Positions 8,154-16,387 of a stretch of 64,000 nucleotides of DNA are shown here, in pieces; the first letter of the stretch is position 1, and each line of letters starts with the position of its first letter. The notes under the pieces are model-generated. The model was given only the letters and a program-made list of their open reading frames with translations, searched no databases and was not told the origin of the DNA. Location: positions 682,001 to 746,000 of the forward strand of contig AGIQ01000002.1 of assembly GCA_000230935.2 (NCBI GenBank), written 5' to 3'. Source of the DNA: Mycolicibacterium rhodesiae JS60 (GTDB taxonomy: Bacteria > Actinomycetota > Actinomycetes > Mycobacteriales > Mycobacteriaceae). A program made the translations under genes and the position numbers.

Positions 8154-10097
8154 ATGTCGACCAATCCCTATGCGGGGCAACCTTTCACGTCATCTGACGA
8201 CGAGATTGCCGCAGCGTTGGAGCAGGTCAGCATCCCCACGATGCTGCTGTCCCTGGTGCACATCACCGGTGACCCGCGTTTCATCCGTGAGTTCAAGCAG
8301 GCCGGTGTCTTCCTCAACGAGGTCCAGGGCTTCATGTCCGAGGAGGACAAGGCCAAGGCCCGCGCGCTGGCGCTGCCGGTCATCGCCGACTACCGCGACC
8401 GGGGCTGCCCGGGGCCGGTGCCGCTGAGTCCCGAGCTGATCTCCGAGATGCTGGACTGGGCGGCGTGCGAGCACGTCGACGACGAGTACCGGCCGATGGT
8501 GCTGGAGGAGATGGACCTCGAGGACGTCGACCCGCGCCGCCCCGTCGCACTCGACCCCGCGGCGGCCGCCGACTTCCCGGTCGTCGTGATCGGCTGCGGT
8601 GAATCGGGTCTGCTCGCCGGCATCCGGCTCAAGCAGGCCAACATCCCGTTCACCATCGTGGAGAAGAACGCCGGCCCGGGCGGAACGTGGTGGGAGAACA
8701 GCTATCCCGGTGCCCGCGTCGACGTCGCCAATCACTTCTACTGCTACAGCTTCGAGCCGAGCAACGACTGGTCGCACTATTTCGCCGAGCAGCCCGAGCT
8801 GCGCGCCTACTTCGAAACGGTGCTGGCCCGGCATGATCTCGATGCCAACGTCCGCTGGGAGACCGAGGTGGTCTCGGCGACCTGGAGCGACGACGACGGC
8901 GTCTGGCTGGTGATCGTGCGCGGCAAGGACGGAACCGAATCCAGCATCCGGGCCCGGGCCGTCATCACCGCCGTCGGCCAGCTGAACCGGCCGCACCTCC
9001 CCGACATCGAGGGCGCCGACACCTTCGAGGGCCCTGCCTTCCATTCCGCAGCCTGGGACCACTCCGTCGACCTGACCGGCAAACGCGTCGCGCTCATCGG
9101 CGCCGGAGCCAGCGGATTCCAGATCGCCCCGGCGATCGCCGACCAGGTGCAGCACCTGACGGTCTTCCAGCGCACCGCGCAGTGGATGTTCCCCAATCCG
9201 ATGTACCACGACAGCGTCGGCGACGGTGTGCGCTGGGCGATGAATCACCTTCCGTACTACAACCGTTGGTACCGCTTCCTGGTGATGTGGCCGGGGGCGG
9301 ACAAGGGTCTGGAGGCGGCCCGCTCGGATCCCGACTACACCCACCCCGACGACCCGAACTATGCGGTCAGCGAGATCAACGCGGTGGCGCGCCTGATGTT
9401 CACCGACTGGATCACCACTCAGGTCGGCGACGATTCCGAACTGCTGAGCAAGGTGCTGCCGGACTATCCCGCGACGGGCAAACGCACGTTGCAGGACAAC
9501 GGAACCTGGCTGACCACACTGCGCCGCGGCGACGTCGAGCTGGTGCGCACGCCGATCGAACGCATCACCCCCCACGGTGTCGTCACCGCCGACGGAGTGA
9601 CTCACGACGTCGATGTGATCGTGTACGCCACCGGATTCCGCGCCACCGAGGTGCTGTATCCGATGTCGATCACCGGCCGTGACGGGGTGGACCTGCGCGC
9701 CACGTGGGGTCAGCGGCCGGTCGGTTACCTGGGCATCACCGTGCCGCGATTCCCGAACTTCTTCATGCTCTACGGCCCGGGCAACCATCTGGCGCACGGC
9801 GGTAGCTTGATCTTCAACTCCGAGCTGCAGATGCGCTACATCAACGCCTGCTTGGCTGACATCATCGAGAATGGCTGGGAGGCAATCGAACCCACTGTTG
9901 CGGCCACCGAGGAATGGCATCGGCGGCACCAGGCCGAGATCAACACGATGGTCTGGGCGCATCCCTCGATCGAGCACTCGTACTTCAAGAATCCCGACGG
10001 TGAGATCCATACGGTGAGCCCATGGCGGCTGCCGGTGTACTGGAACGCGGTGCGTGCCCCCGAATGGTCGAACTTCGTTGTGACGAAAGGGAAGTGA
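8154..10097 (+). CDS. Type I Baeyer-Villiger flavin monooxygenase (4-hydroxyacetophenone monooxygenase-like)
   Basis: 647 residues. It has an N-terminal extension of ~140 residues, as in 4-hydroxyacetophenone monooxygenase-type enzymes (~640 aa), unlike the ~490-530 aa EthA class. The FAD Rossmann motif GCGESG is at 147-152, followed by EKNAGPGGTWWEN. The Baeyer-Villiger fingerprint FxGxxxHxxxW is exact at 291-301 (FEGPAFHSAAW), and the NADPH motif GAGASG is at 316-321. The enzyme inserts oxygen next to a carbonyl, turning ketones into esters or lactones with NADPH and O2. The zinc alcohol dehydrogenase starts nine bases downstream. The divergent esterase suits cleavage of the product ester. 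Confidence 0.92.
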   Translation: MSTNPYAGQPFTSSDDEIAAALEQVSIPTMLLSLVHITGDPRFIREFKQAGVFLNEVQGFMSEEDKAKARALALPVIADYRDRGCPGPVPLSPELISEMLDWAACEHVDDEYRPMVLEEMDLEDVDPRRPVALDPAAAADFPVVVIGCGESGLLAGIRLKQANIPFTIVEKNAGPGGTWWENSYPGARVDVANHFYCYSFEPSNDWSHYFAEQPELRAYFETVLARHDLDANVRWETEVVSATWSDDDGVWLVIVRGKDGTESSIRARAVITAVGQLNRPHLPDIEGADTFEGPAFHSAAWDHSVDLTGKRVALIGAGASGFQIAPAIADQVQHLTVFQRTAQWMFPNPMYHDSVGDGVRWAMNHLPYYNRWYRFLVMWPGADKGLEAARSDPDYTHPDDPNYAVSEINAVARLMFTDWITTQVGDDSELLSKVLPDYPATGKRTLQDNGTWLTTLRRGDVELVRTPIERITPHGVVTADGVTHDVDVIVYATGFRATEVLYPMSITGRDGVDLRATWGQRPVGYLGITVPRFPNFFMLYGPGNHLAHGGSLIFNSELQMRYINACLADIIENGWEAIEPTVAATEEWHRRHQAEINTMVWAHPSIEHSYFKNPDGEIHTVSPWRLPVYWNAVRAPEWSNFVVTKGK

Positions 10098-10106
10098 GGG
10101 ACGCTG

Positions 10107-11132
10107 ATGCGCGCGGTACTCATCGACACCCCGGGATCGGTGCGGGTCGATAGCTGGCCCGACCCGGTTCTGCCGGGGCCGGACGGAGCCATCGTCAAGG
10201 TGACCGCGGCCGCGATCTGCGGTTCGGACCTGCACTTCTACGAGGGTGACTATCCGCTGTTCCAGCCCGTCTCGCTGGGGCACGAGGCCGTCGGCACGGT
10301 CGTCGAGGTGGGGCCGGATGTCCGCACGGTCACCGTCGGTGACCATGTCATCGTGTCCTCGGTGGCCGGCTGCGGCGCCTGCGCCGGATGTGCCACCCGG
10401 GATCCGATCCAATGCGCGTCGGGCCCGCAGGTCTTCGGCTCCGGAGTGCTCGGCGGGGCGCAGGCCGAACTGATGGCCGTCCCGGCGGCGGATTTCCAGC
10501 TGCTCAGGATGCCGGAGAACATCAGCACCGAGCAGGCGCTGCTGCTCACCGACAACCTGGCCACCGGATGGTCGGCCGCCCAGCGCGCCGATATCCCGAT
10601 CGGCGGCACCGCGGCGGTCATCGGTCTCGGTGCGGTCGGCCTGTGTGCCGTGCGCAGTGCGTTATTCCTCGGGGCGGCAAGGGTGTTCGCCGTCGACCCG
10701 GTCGCCCAGCGGCGCGACCGGGCGGCGAAACTGGGCGCGATCGCGATCGCGCCGGCGGCTGCGCCCGCGGTCATGGAAGCCACCGGTGGTATCGGCGCCG
10801 ATTCGGTCATCGACGCCGTCGGCAACGACACGACGCTGGACGACGCGATCGCCACGGTCCGGGCCAGGGGCACGGTGTCGGTGGTCGGTGTGCACAACCT
10901 CAACCCGTATCCGTTCCCCGCGCTCACCGGCCTGCTGCGCAGCCTCACCTTCCGGATGACGACCGCACCGGTCCAGCAGACGTGGCCCGAACTCATCCCG
11001 CTGCTGCAGAACGGTCGCCTCGACGTGGACGGCATCTTCACCACGAACCTGTCGCTCGATCAGGCCGCAGAGGGCTACGCCGCCGTGGCGGCGCGAGGTG
11101 GCGAGCACGTGAAGGTCGTGCTCACTCCGTGA
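10107..11132 (+). CDS. Zinc-dependent medium-chain alcohol dehydrogenase
   Basis: 341 residues in the MDR superfamily. Catalytic zinc ligands are C38 (ICGSD) and H59/E60 (GHE). The structural zinc quartet C89, C92, C95 and C103 has canonical spacing. The nucleotide fold GLGAVGLCAV lies near residue 173, then FAVDPV, whose Asp favours NAD+. It probably oxidises a secondary or primary alcohol in the cytosol. It starts nine bases after the monooxygenase and is very likely co-transcribed, fitting either oxidation of the alcohol freed by the esterase or supply of the ketone to the monooxygenase. Confidence 0.88.
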   Translation: MRAVLIDTPGSVRVDSWPDPVLPGPDGAIVKVTAAAICGSDLHFYEGDYPLFQPVSLGHEAVGTVVEVGPDVRTVTVGDHVIVSSVAGCGACAGCATRDPIQCASGPQVFGSGVLGGAQAELMAVPAADFQLLRMPENISTEQALLLTDNLATGWSAAQRADIPIGGTAAVIGLGAVGLCAVRSALFLGAARVFAVDPVAQRRDRAAKLGAIAIAPAAAPAVMEATGGIGADSVIDAVGNDTTLDDAIATVRARGTVSVVGVHNLNPYPFPALTGLLRSLTFRMTTAPVQQTWPELIPLLQNGRLDVDGIFTTNLSLDQAAEGYAAVAARGGEHVKVVLTP

Positions 11133-11141
11133 CCGGCTGAG

Positions 11142-11590
11142 CTACGCGCGGTAGACGGTGACACCTTCCTTGATGGTTTCCACCACGCCGATGTCCTTGA
11201 TCCGCATCGGGTCCACCTTCAACGGATTACCGTCCAGCACAACGAGATCAGCGAGCTTGCCCACCTCCAGTGAACCCTTGGCGTCCGCCTCGCGGTACTG
11301 GCGCGCGGCGCTGATCGTGATGGCCTTCAGGGCCTCCAGTGGGGTGACGCGCTGGTCGGCACCGATCGTTTCGCCGCCGCGCGAGATTCGGTTCACCGCC
11401 GTCCACACCACGAACATCTGATCCAACGGCGTGACGACGAAGTCGGTGTGGTTGGGGGGGCCAGCCCGAGGTCGATCGCCGTGCGCATCGGGGCCAGGAA
11501 GTCCGCCTGCGTCTTGCCGCGCAGTCGCACGTGCGCATCGCCGAAGTAGAAGGTGTGCGGGGTGAAAACGAGGGAATGATCCGTCCAGCG
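11142..11590 (-). pseudogene. Truncated and frameshifted amidohydrolase remnant
   Basis: The intact part (11426-11142) encodes an amidohydrolase C-terminus: GADQRVTPLEALKAITISAA, then GKLADLVVLDGNPL. Continuing upstream, the homologous stretch HTFYFGDAHVRL...DLGLAPP (about 11590-11462) is in another frame. The break falls at a run of seven G on the plus strand (11454-11460), after which NHTDFVVTPLDQMF resumes. Nothing similar precedes ~11590, where the divergent GH6 gene's leader begins. So most of the barrel, including the HxH motif, is missing. It is a decayed gene, unless the G-run is a sequencing error; even then the N-terminus is absent. Confidence 0.7.
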
Positions 11591-11659
11591 GCGTGCTGTC
11601 GGGTCATTGTCGCCGACGGTTGGCGTTTATTGACCTGCGGCACTAGTTTTTCTTCGGTG

Positions 11660-12646
11660 ATGTCCTCTGCTGCCGGTGTGGTTGCCCGGTGGATTGCTCC
11701 TTTTCTAACGGTCGCGGTCGTCGCCGGGATGGTTCTGTCCACCGGCCCGCAGATCGCGCCGGCCATCCGGCTGGCCGACGATGCTGCGCCGGTCGGGGGG
11801 TCGCCGTTCTACGTGGACCCGAACTCGGCGGCGATGCGCGCGTCGAAGGCCAACCCGGACAGCCCTGAACTGGCCTATATCGCGAACACGCCCCAGGCCT
11901 ACTGGATCGACAACCTGGTCCCGGCCGCGGCGGTGAGCCGGTACCTCACCGGCGCCTGGGCTGCGGGCGCCATGCCCATGCTGGCCATGTACTCGCTTCC
12001 GAACCGCGACTGCGGGAGCTTCGCCTCGGGTGGGCACGGGTCGGGTGCGGCCTACCGCGGCTGGATCGACAGCGTCGCCGCCCAGATCGGCGGCGGGCCC
12101 GTGACGATCATCCTCGAGCCCGATGCCCTCGATATGGCCGACTGCCTGTCGGGCGACGCGCGCCAGGAACGCTTCGACCTGATCCGCTACGGGGTCGACA
12201 CCCTGACTCGCAACCCGGCGGCCGCGGTGTACGTCGACGCCGGACATTCGCGCTGGCTGCCCGCCGAGGAGATCGCCAACCGCCTCAATCAGGTCGGCAT
12301 CGCCAACGCCCGCGGTTTCAGCCTGAATACCTCGAACTTCTTCACCACCGAAGAGGAAATCGGTTACGGCGAAGCGATTTCGGGGATGACGGGCGGCAAG
12401 CCGTACGTGATTGACACGTCCCGTAATGGCAACGGACCGGCCGACGGCGAATTGTATTGGTGCAATCCGAGCGGCCGCGCGCTGGGCGTCCAACCCACCA
12501 CCGCCACCGGCAACGGTCACATCGACGCATTCCTCTGGGTCAAACGTCCCGGCGACTCCGACGGGTCGTGCGGACGTGGCAATCCCGGCCCCGGGAACTT
12601 TGTGAACTCGTTCGCCATCGAGCTGGCCCGTAACGCTGGTCACTAG
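11660..12646 (+). CDS. Secreted glycoside hydrolase family 6 (endoglucanase/cellobiohydrolase-like)
   Basis: About 328 residues from ATG 11660; GTG 11657 is an alternative and the frame is open to 11531. The N-terminus has an arginine and then a ~20-residue hydrophobic run (IAPFLTVAVVAGMVLSTG), a signal peptide or anchor. GH6 signs: the YSLPNRDCGSFASGG block (~residue 115), where the family's proton-relay Asp lies; IILEPDALDMADC (~155) with the general-acid Asp; and the C-terminal WVKRPGDSDGSCG. Members cut beta-1,4-glucan by inversion. Mycobacteria make no cellulose in the usual sense, so the natural substrate is open. It is divergent from the amidohydrolase remnant. Confidence 0.85.
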   Translation: MSSAAGVVARWIAPFLTVAVVAGMVLSTGPQIAPAIRLADDAAPVGGSPFYVDPNSAAMRASKANPDSPELAYIANTPQAYWIDNLVPAAAVSRYLTGAWAAGAMPMLAMYSLPNRDCGSFASGGHGSGAAYRGWIDSVAAQIGGGPVTIILEPDALDMADCLSGDARQERFDLIRYGVDTLTRNPAAAVYVDAGHSRWLPAEEIANRLNQVGIANARGFSLNTSNFFTTEEEIGYGEAISGMTGGKPYVIDTSRNGNGPADGELYWCNPSGRALGVQPTTATGNGHIDAFLWVKRPGDSDGSCGRGNPGPGNFVNSFAIELARNAGH

Positions 12647-12660
12647 CACGCGTTATTGAC

Positions 12661-12676
12661 GCGTTTGGGCAAACGC
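12661..12676 (+). terminator. Short hairpin after the GH6 gene
   Basis: GCGTTT (12661-12666) and AAACGC (12671-12676) form a six-base stem with a four-base loop, 15 bases past the GH6 stop. There is no U tract, so it would be a weak or Rho-assisted terminator. Confidence 0.3.
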
Positions 12677-12789
12677 CCGGTTCAACGGCATGCCTTGTAG
12701 CACCACAGTTCTGTTGGGTATGTAGCAAAGCAGTGAACATTGTGAAGAATTTGTCGTCTCCCACCGGTGGGGCGCGGTACGCTGCCGCA

Positions 12790-13980
12790 ATGACCCCGTG
12801 GAAGACGGCTCGATGGCTGATGCAGGCCGGACCGGCCGACTACCTGCTGGCGATGAGTGTTGCATCCGCCCAGCTGCCGATTGTCGGCAAGCATCTCGAG
12901 CCATTGGGCGCCGCGACGGCGATGAGTGTCTGGGGTGCCCGACAGATGCCGGAGCTCGTCGGCGCGGCCGCCAAGTCGTGGTTGGCACCGAATGCCGGCG
13001 AGACACGCAAGGCTCAGCGGGAGAGCACCCGAGAGGTGGCCGAGGCCGGGCTCCGCGGTGTCGTGGCCGCTGAGGATCTGCAGATCGAGTGGCCGGCGCC
13101 GGAGAAGGCGCCGCCGGTTCTGAAGGCTCTCGAACATCGCAAACATCTCTATCGCGGATCGGTCCGCTACGGCGATCACCCGTCCCAGCTGCTCGACGTC
13201 TGGCGTCGCGACGACCTGCCCGCCGAACCAGCCCCCGTCATGGTGTTCCTCCCCGGCGGCGCCTGGGTGCACGGCAGCCGGATCATCCAGGGCTACGCCC
13301 TCATGTCGCACCTGGCTGCCCAGGGCTGGGTGTGCCTGTCGATCGATTACCGCGTCGCGCCGCACCACCGGTGGCCGCGGCACATCCAGGATGTCAAGGC
13401 TGCGATCGCCTGGGCCCGCGCCAATGTTGACCGCTACGGCGGCGACCGCAATTTCGTTGCGGTGGCCGGATGTTCGGCCGGTGGCCATCTCGCCGCACTG
13501 GCGGGTCTCACGATCGACGACCCTGAGTACCAGGCACACCTTCCGCAGGATTCGGACACCGCCGTCGACGCCGTCGTCGGCATCTACGGCCGCTACGACT
13601 GGGAGGACCGCTCCACTCCCGAGCGGACCCGCTTCGTCGACTTCCTCGAACGGGTGGTCGTCAACAAGAAGCAGAGCCGCCACGGCGACCTGTTCCGCAA
13701 GGCCTCGCCGATCGCGAGGATTCATCCCAAGGCGCCGCCGTTCCTGGTGGTGCACGGTTCCGGTGACAGTGTGATCCCGGTGGCGCAGGCCCAGGCATTC
13801 GTCGAGCGGCTCCGCTCGGTGTCCCGCTCGAAGGTCGGCTACGTCGAATTGCCCGGTGCCGGGCATGGTTTCGACATGACCGACGGCGCCCGCACCGGTT
13901 CGGTCGCCACGGCAATCGGCCTGTTTCTCAATCAGATTCGACGTGATCGCGCCCTCATGTCCACCAAAGAGGTCATCTGA
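12790..13980 (+). CDS. lipC: LipC-like alpha/beta-hydrolase esterase
   Basis: 396 residues from ATG 12790. The N-terminal ~120 residues are a helical region seen in the mycobacterial LipC/LipO group. The hydrolase core follows: PGGAWVHGS (oxyanion loop), CLSIDYRVAP, the nucleophile elbow AGCSAGGHLAAL (Ser ~235), and HGSGDSVIPVAQA with the catalytic Asp. The catalytic His is in GAGHGFDM. No clear signal peptide is visible, although M. tuberculosis LipC is reported as surface-associated. The WS/DGAT gene starts 59 bases downstream, as with Rv0220-Rv0221. Together they suggest opposing hydrolysis and synthesis of neutral lipids or wax esters. Confidence 0.82.
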   Translation: MTPWKTARWLMQAGPADYLLAMSVASAQLPIVGKHLEPLGAATAMSVWGARQMPELVGAAAKSWLAPNAGETRKAQRESTREVAEAGLRGVVAAEDLQIEWPAPEKAPPVLKALEHRKHLYRGSVRYGDHPSQLLDVWRRDDLPAEPAPVMVFLPGGAWVHGSRIIQGYALMSHLAAQGWVCLSIDYRVAPHHRWPRHIQDVKAAIAWARANVDRYGGDRNFVAVAGCSAGGHLAALAGLTIDDPEYQAHLPQDSDTAVDAVVGIYGRYDWEDRSTPERTRFVDFLERVVVNKKQSRHGDLFRKASPIARIHPKAPPFLVVHGSGDSVIPVAQAQAFVERLRSVSRSKVGYVELPGAGHGFDMTDGARTGSVATAIGLFLNQIRRDRALMSTKEVI

Positions 13981-14039
13981 GCCCGCACCGGTTGTAATGT
14001 CCCGGCTGGGAGGTTGCACCGGGTGAAGAGGGTTCGGCG

Positions 14040-15458
14040 ATGAAAAGACTGCGTGGCTGGGATGCGGTGCTGCTGTACAGCGAGGCACCCAATGTGCACA
14101 TGCACACCCTCAAGATCGCGGTCATCGATTTGCAGGGCATCGGTGACCGCAGCTTCGGCGTCGAGGAGTTCCGGCAGGTCATCCGGGGCAGGCTCTACAA
14201 GCTCGACCCGTTCCGCTACCAGTTGGTGAACATCCCGTTCAAATTCCATCACCCGATGTGGCGGGAGAATTGCGACGTCGACCTCGACTACCACATCCGC
14301 CCGTGGCGGGTGAAGGAGCCCGGTGGGCGCCGCGAGCTCGACGAGGCGATCGGTGAGATCGCCAGCACCCCGCTGGACCGCAGTCGTCCGCTGTGGGAGA
14401 TGTACTTCGTCGAGGGACTGGCCAACGGCCGGATCGCGGTCGTCGGCAAGATCCACCACGCCTTGGCCGACGGCGTCGCCTCCGGCAACCTGATGGCACG
14501 GGGGATGGACCTGCAGAGCGGCCCTGATCCGGATCAGGAGTTTCCGACCGACCCCGCGCCCGCCCGCGGTGAACTGGTGCGCTCGGCGTTCACCGACCAC
14601 TTCCGGCAGCTCGGCAAGCTGCCCGGTGTCATGAAGTACACCTACGACGGCATGCGCCGGGTGCGGCAAAGCAACCGCAAGCTGTCACCCGAACTGACCA
14701 TGCCGTTCACCCCGCCGCCGTCCTTCATGAACCACATGCTCAACCCCCAACGGCGTTTCGCCACCGCGACATTGGCGCTCGCCGAGTTCAAGGAGACCAG
14801 CAAGCTCCTCGGCGTGACGATCAACGATCTCGTGCTCGCAACGGCCGCTGGAGCGCTGCGCACGCTGCTGTTGCGCTACGACGGTAAAGCGAATCACCCG
14901 CTGTTGGCCTCGGTCCCGGTGAGCTTCAACTTCGACCCGAACCGGGTGTCGGGAAATTTCTTCACCGGCATGATGGTCGCGGTGCCCGTCGACGTCGAAG
15001 ATCCGCTGGAGCGGGTCCGTCAGACCCACGATGCGGCCGTGCTGGCCAAGGAAAGTCATCAACTCATCGGGCCGGAACTGGTCAGCCGGTGGTCGACGTA
15101 TCTGCCGCCCGCGCCGGCTCAGGCATTGTTCAAGTGGTTGTCCACCAGGGACGGTCAGAACAAGGTGCTGAACCTGCCCATCTCGAATGTGCCGGGCCCC
15201 AGGGAGCACGGCCGCGTCGGTGGCGCGCTCGTGACCGAGATCTACTCCGTCGGTCCGCTGACCGCGGGCAGCGGGCTGAACATCACCGTGTGGAGCTACG
15301 TGGACCAGCTCAACATCTCGGTGCTATCCGACGGCTCGACCGTACGTGACCCGCATGAAGTCACCGACGCCATGCTGGCGTCATTCTCCGAAATCCGGGT
15401 GGCCGCAGGGCTTTCCGGTGAGCTGGCCGTCGTGGAGACCGCCATGGCGCAAGCCTAG
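14040..15458 (+). CDS. WS/DGAT family wax ester synthase / diacylglycerol acyltransferase
   Basis: 472 residues; ATG 14040 follows the esterase gene. The active-site motif HHxxxDG is exact at H139-G145 (HHALADG) in an N-terminal condensation-fold domain. The C-terminal half has the NLPISNVPGPRE block that marks the family. These enzymes join acyl-CoA to diacylglycerol or fatty alcohol to make storage triglyceride or wax, usually at the membrane. The stop overlaps the convergent DUF4436 gene stop by four bases. By length and neighbours it could match either Rv0221 or Rv1425, since both lie beside Lip genes in M. tuberculosis. Confidence 0.9.
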   Translation: MKRLRGWDAVLLYSEAPNVHMHTLKIAVIDLQGIGDRSFGVEEFRQVIRGRLYKLDPFRYQLVNIPFKFHHPMWRENCDVDLDYHIRPWRVKEPGGRRELDEAIGEIASTPLDRSRPLWEMYFVEGLANGRIAVVGKIHHALADGVASGNLMARGMDLQSGPDPDQEFPTDPAPARGELVRSAFTDHFRQLGKLPGVMKYTYDGMRRVRQSNRKLSPELTMPFTPPPSFMNHMLNPQRRFATATLALAEFKETSKLLGVTINDLVLATAAGALRTLLLRYDGKANHPLLASVPVSFNFDPNRVSGNFFTGMMVAVPVDVEDPLERVRQTHDAAVLAKESHQLIGPELVSRWSTYLPPAPAQALFKWLSTRDGQNKVLNLPISNVPGPREHGRVGGALVTEIYSVGPLTAGSGLNITVWSYVDQLNISVLSDGSTVRDPHEVTDAMLASFSEIRVAAGLSGELAVVETAMAQA

Positions 15459-16387
15459 GCCGGCTCCTCGACGACGTCATCGTCCTGTTCGCTCTCGGTT
15501 GCCTGTTCCTCGGCGCGTTCGATGCTCCGCTGATGCCGGAAACCCCAGACGATACTGGAGATCAACGCGATGGAGATGACGGCTTCGGCGACGAAGAACG
15601 AGCCGAAGTCGATGAGCGACCCGATCGGCGGACTGCCCGGAACGGCGTTGCGCAACGGGATCAGCGCGAAGAGGATGGCCGCCATCATCGAACAGGCCGG
15701 GAAGATCAGACCCCGGCGCCAATGCAGGATGTAGAACGCCGCCACCACGGCCCCGAGCGCCAGGCCCAGCATCAGCACCATGACGAAGACCGCGAAGATC
15801 AGCGTGGGCATACTCCGGTAGACCCCGAGGTTCACCGCGGCCCCGCCGTTCGGTGCGGTGTCCGCGGTCGTGGTGATGCCGAAGAACGGGTCGGTGTTCA
15901 ATACCGTTAGACCGACCGGCAATTCGTCACCGTCGGCACTCAGGGCGTGTACCTCGAGGCGGCCGGAATACCGATCGAACGGGTAGTCGGTGACGGTGCC
16001 GACGATCGTGACGCGCTGTTCGATGTCCGGGGCGGAATCGCCTGCTTCGATCTCGGCGCGCCAGGTGCCGATCGCGGCGGTGGTGACGGTCGTGTCCTGG
16101 GCGAAGTTGCCGTGCGGATCGACCAGTGTTCCGTTCGGGACGACATTCATGATGGTCACCGAAAGGGCTTGTGTCGTCGCATCGACCCGCGTGATCCAGA
16201 CCGTGACGTCGACGCGGTCGGGGTTGTCCGGGTCGCCGAAATAGGTCTCCTGGTTGGTGCTCTCCCGGCTGGAGATGTACCCGGTGACACTGAGGCCGAT
16301 CACGGCGGCCAGGGCGAGAAACGCGATCGCGAGCTTGCGTAGGCCGATATCGCGTACCCGTCGGATGTGTCTACGCACGAGGCCCAT
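15455..16387 (-). CDS. DUF4436-like membrane protein
   Basis: 310 residues. One N-terminal membrane helix (KLAIAFLALAAVIGLSVTGYI) is followed by a ~170-residue extracellular beta-rich domain (DVTVWITRVDATTQ..., TDYPFDRYSG). Three or more C-terminal helices start near residue 205 (MPTLIFAVFVMVLMLGLALG), and the tail is acidic. This layout resembles the DUF4436 family; I assign no function. The start overlaps the end of the LipO-like gene by 17 bases, so it is the last gene of the acyltransferase-fadD-lip run on this strand. The PFDRYSG motif recalls transmembrane proteins with a ligand-gated-channel-like outer domain, but that is only a resemblance. Confidence 0.7.
   Translation of the reverse strand: MGLVRRHIRRVRDIGLRKLAIAFLALAAVIGLSVTGYISSRESTNQETYFGDPDNPDRVDVTVWITRVDATTQALSVTIMNVVPNGTLVDPHGNFAQDTTVTTAAIGTWRAEIEAGDSAPDIEQRVTIVGTVTDYPFDRYSGRLEVHALSADGDELPVGLTVLNTDPFFGITTTADTAPNGGAAVNLGVYRSMPTLIFAVFVMVLMLGLALGAVVAAFYILHWRRGLIFPACSMMAAILFALIPLRNAVPGSPPIGSLIDFGSFFVAEAVISIALISSIVWGFRHQRSIERAEEQATESEQDDDVVEEPA

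Noticed and set aside
8190..10412. 740-residue antisense frame opposite the monooxygenase
   Set aside because: It has His/Arg/Gly-rich composition with no domain, and the plus strand carries exact FAD, NADPH and Baeyer-Villiger motifs. This is a typical GC-rich shadow frame.
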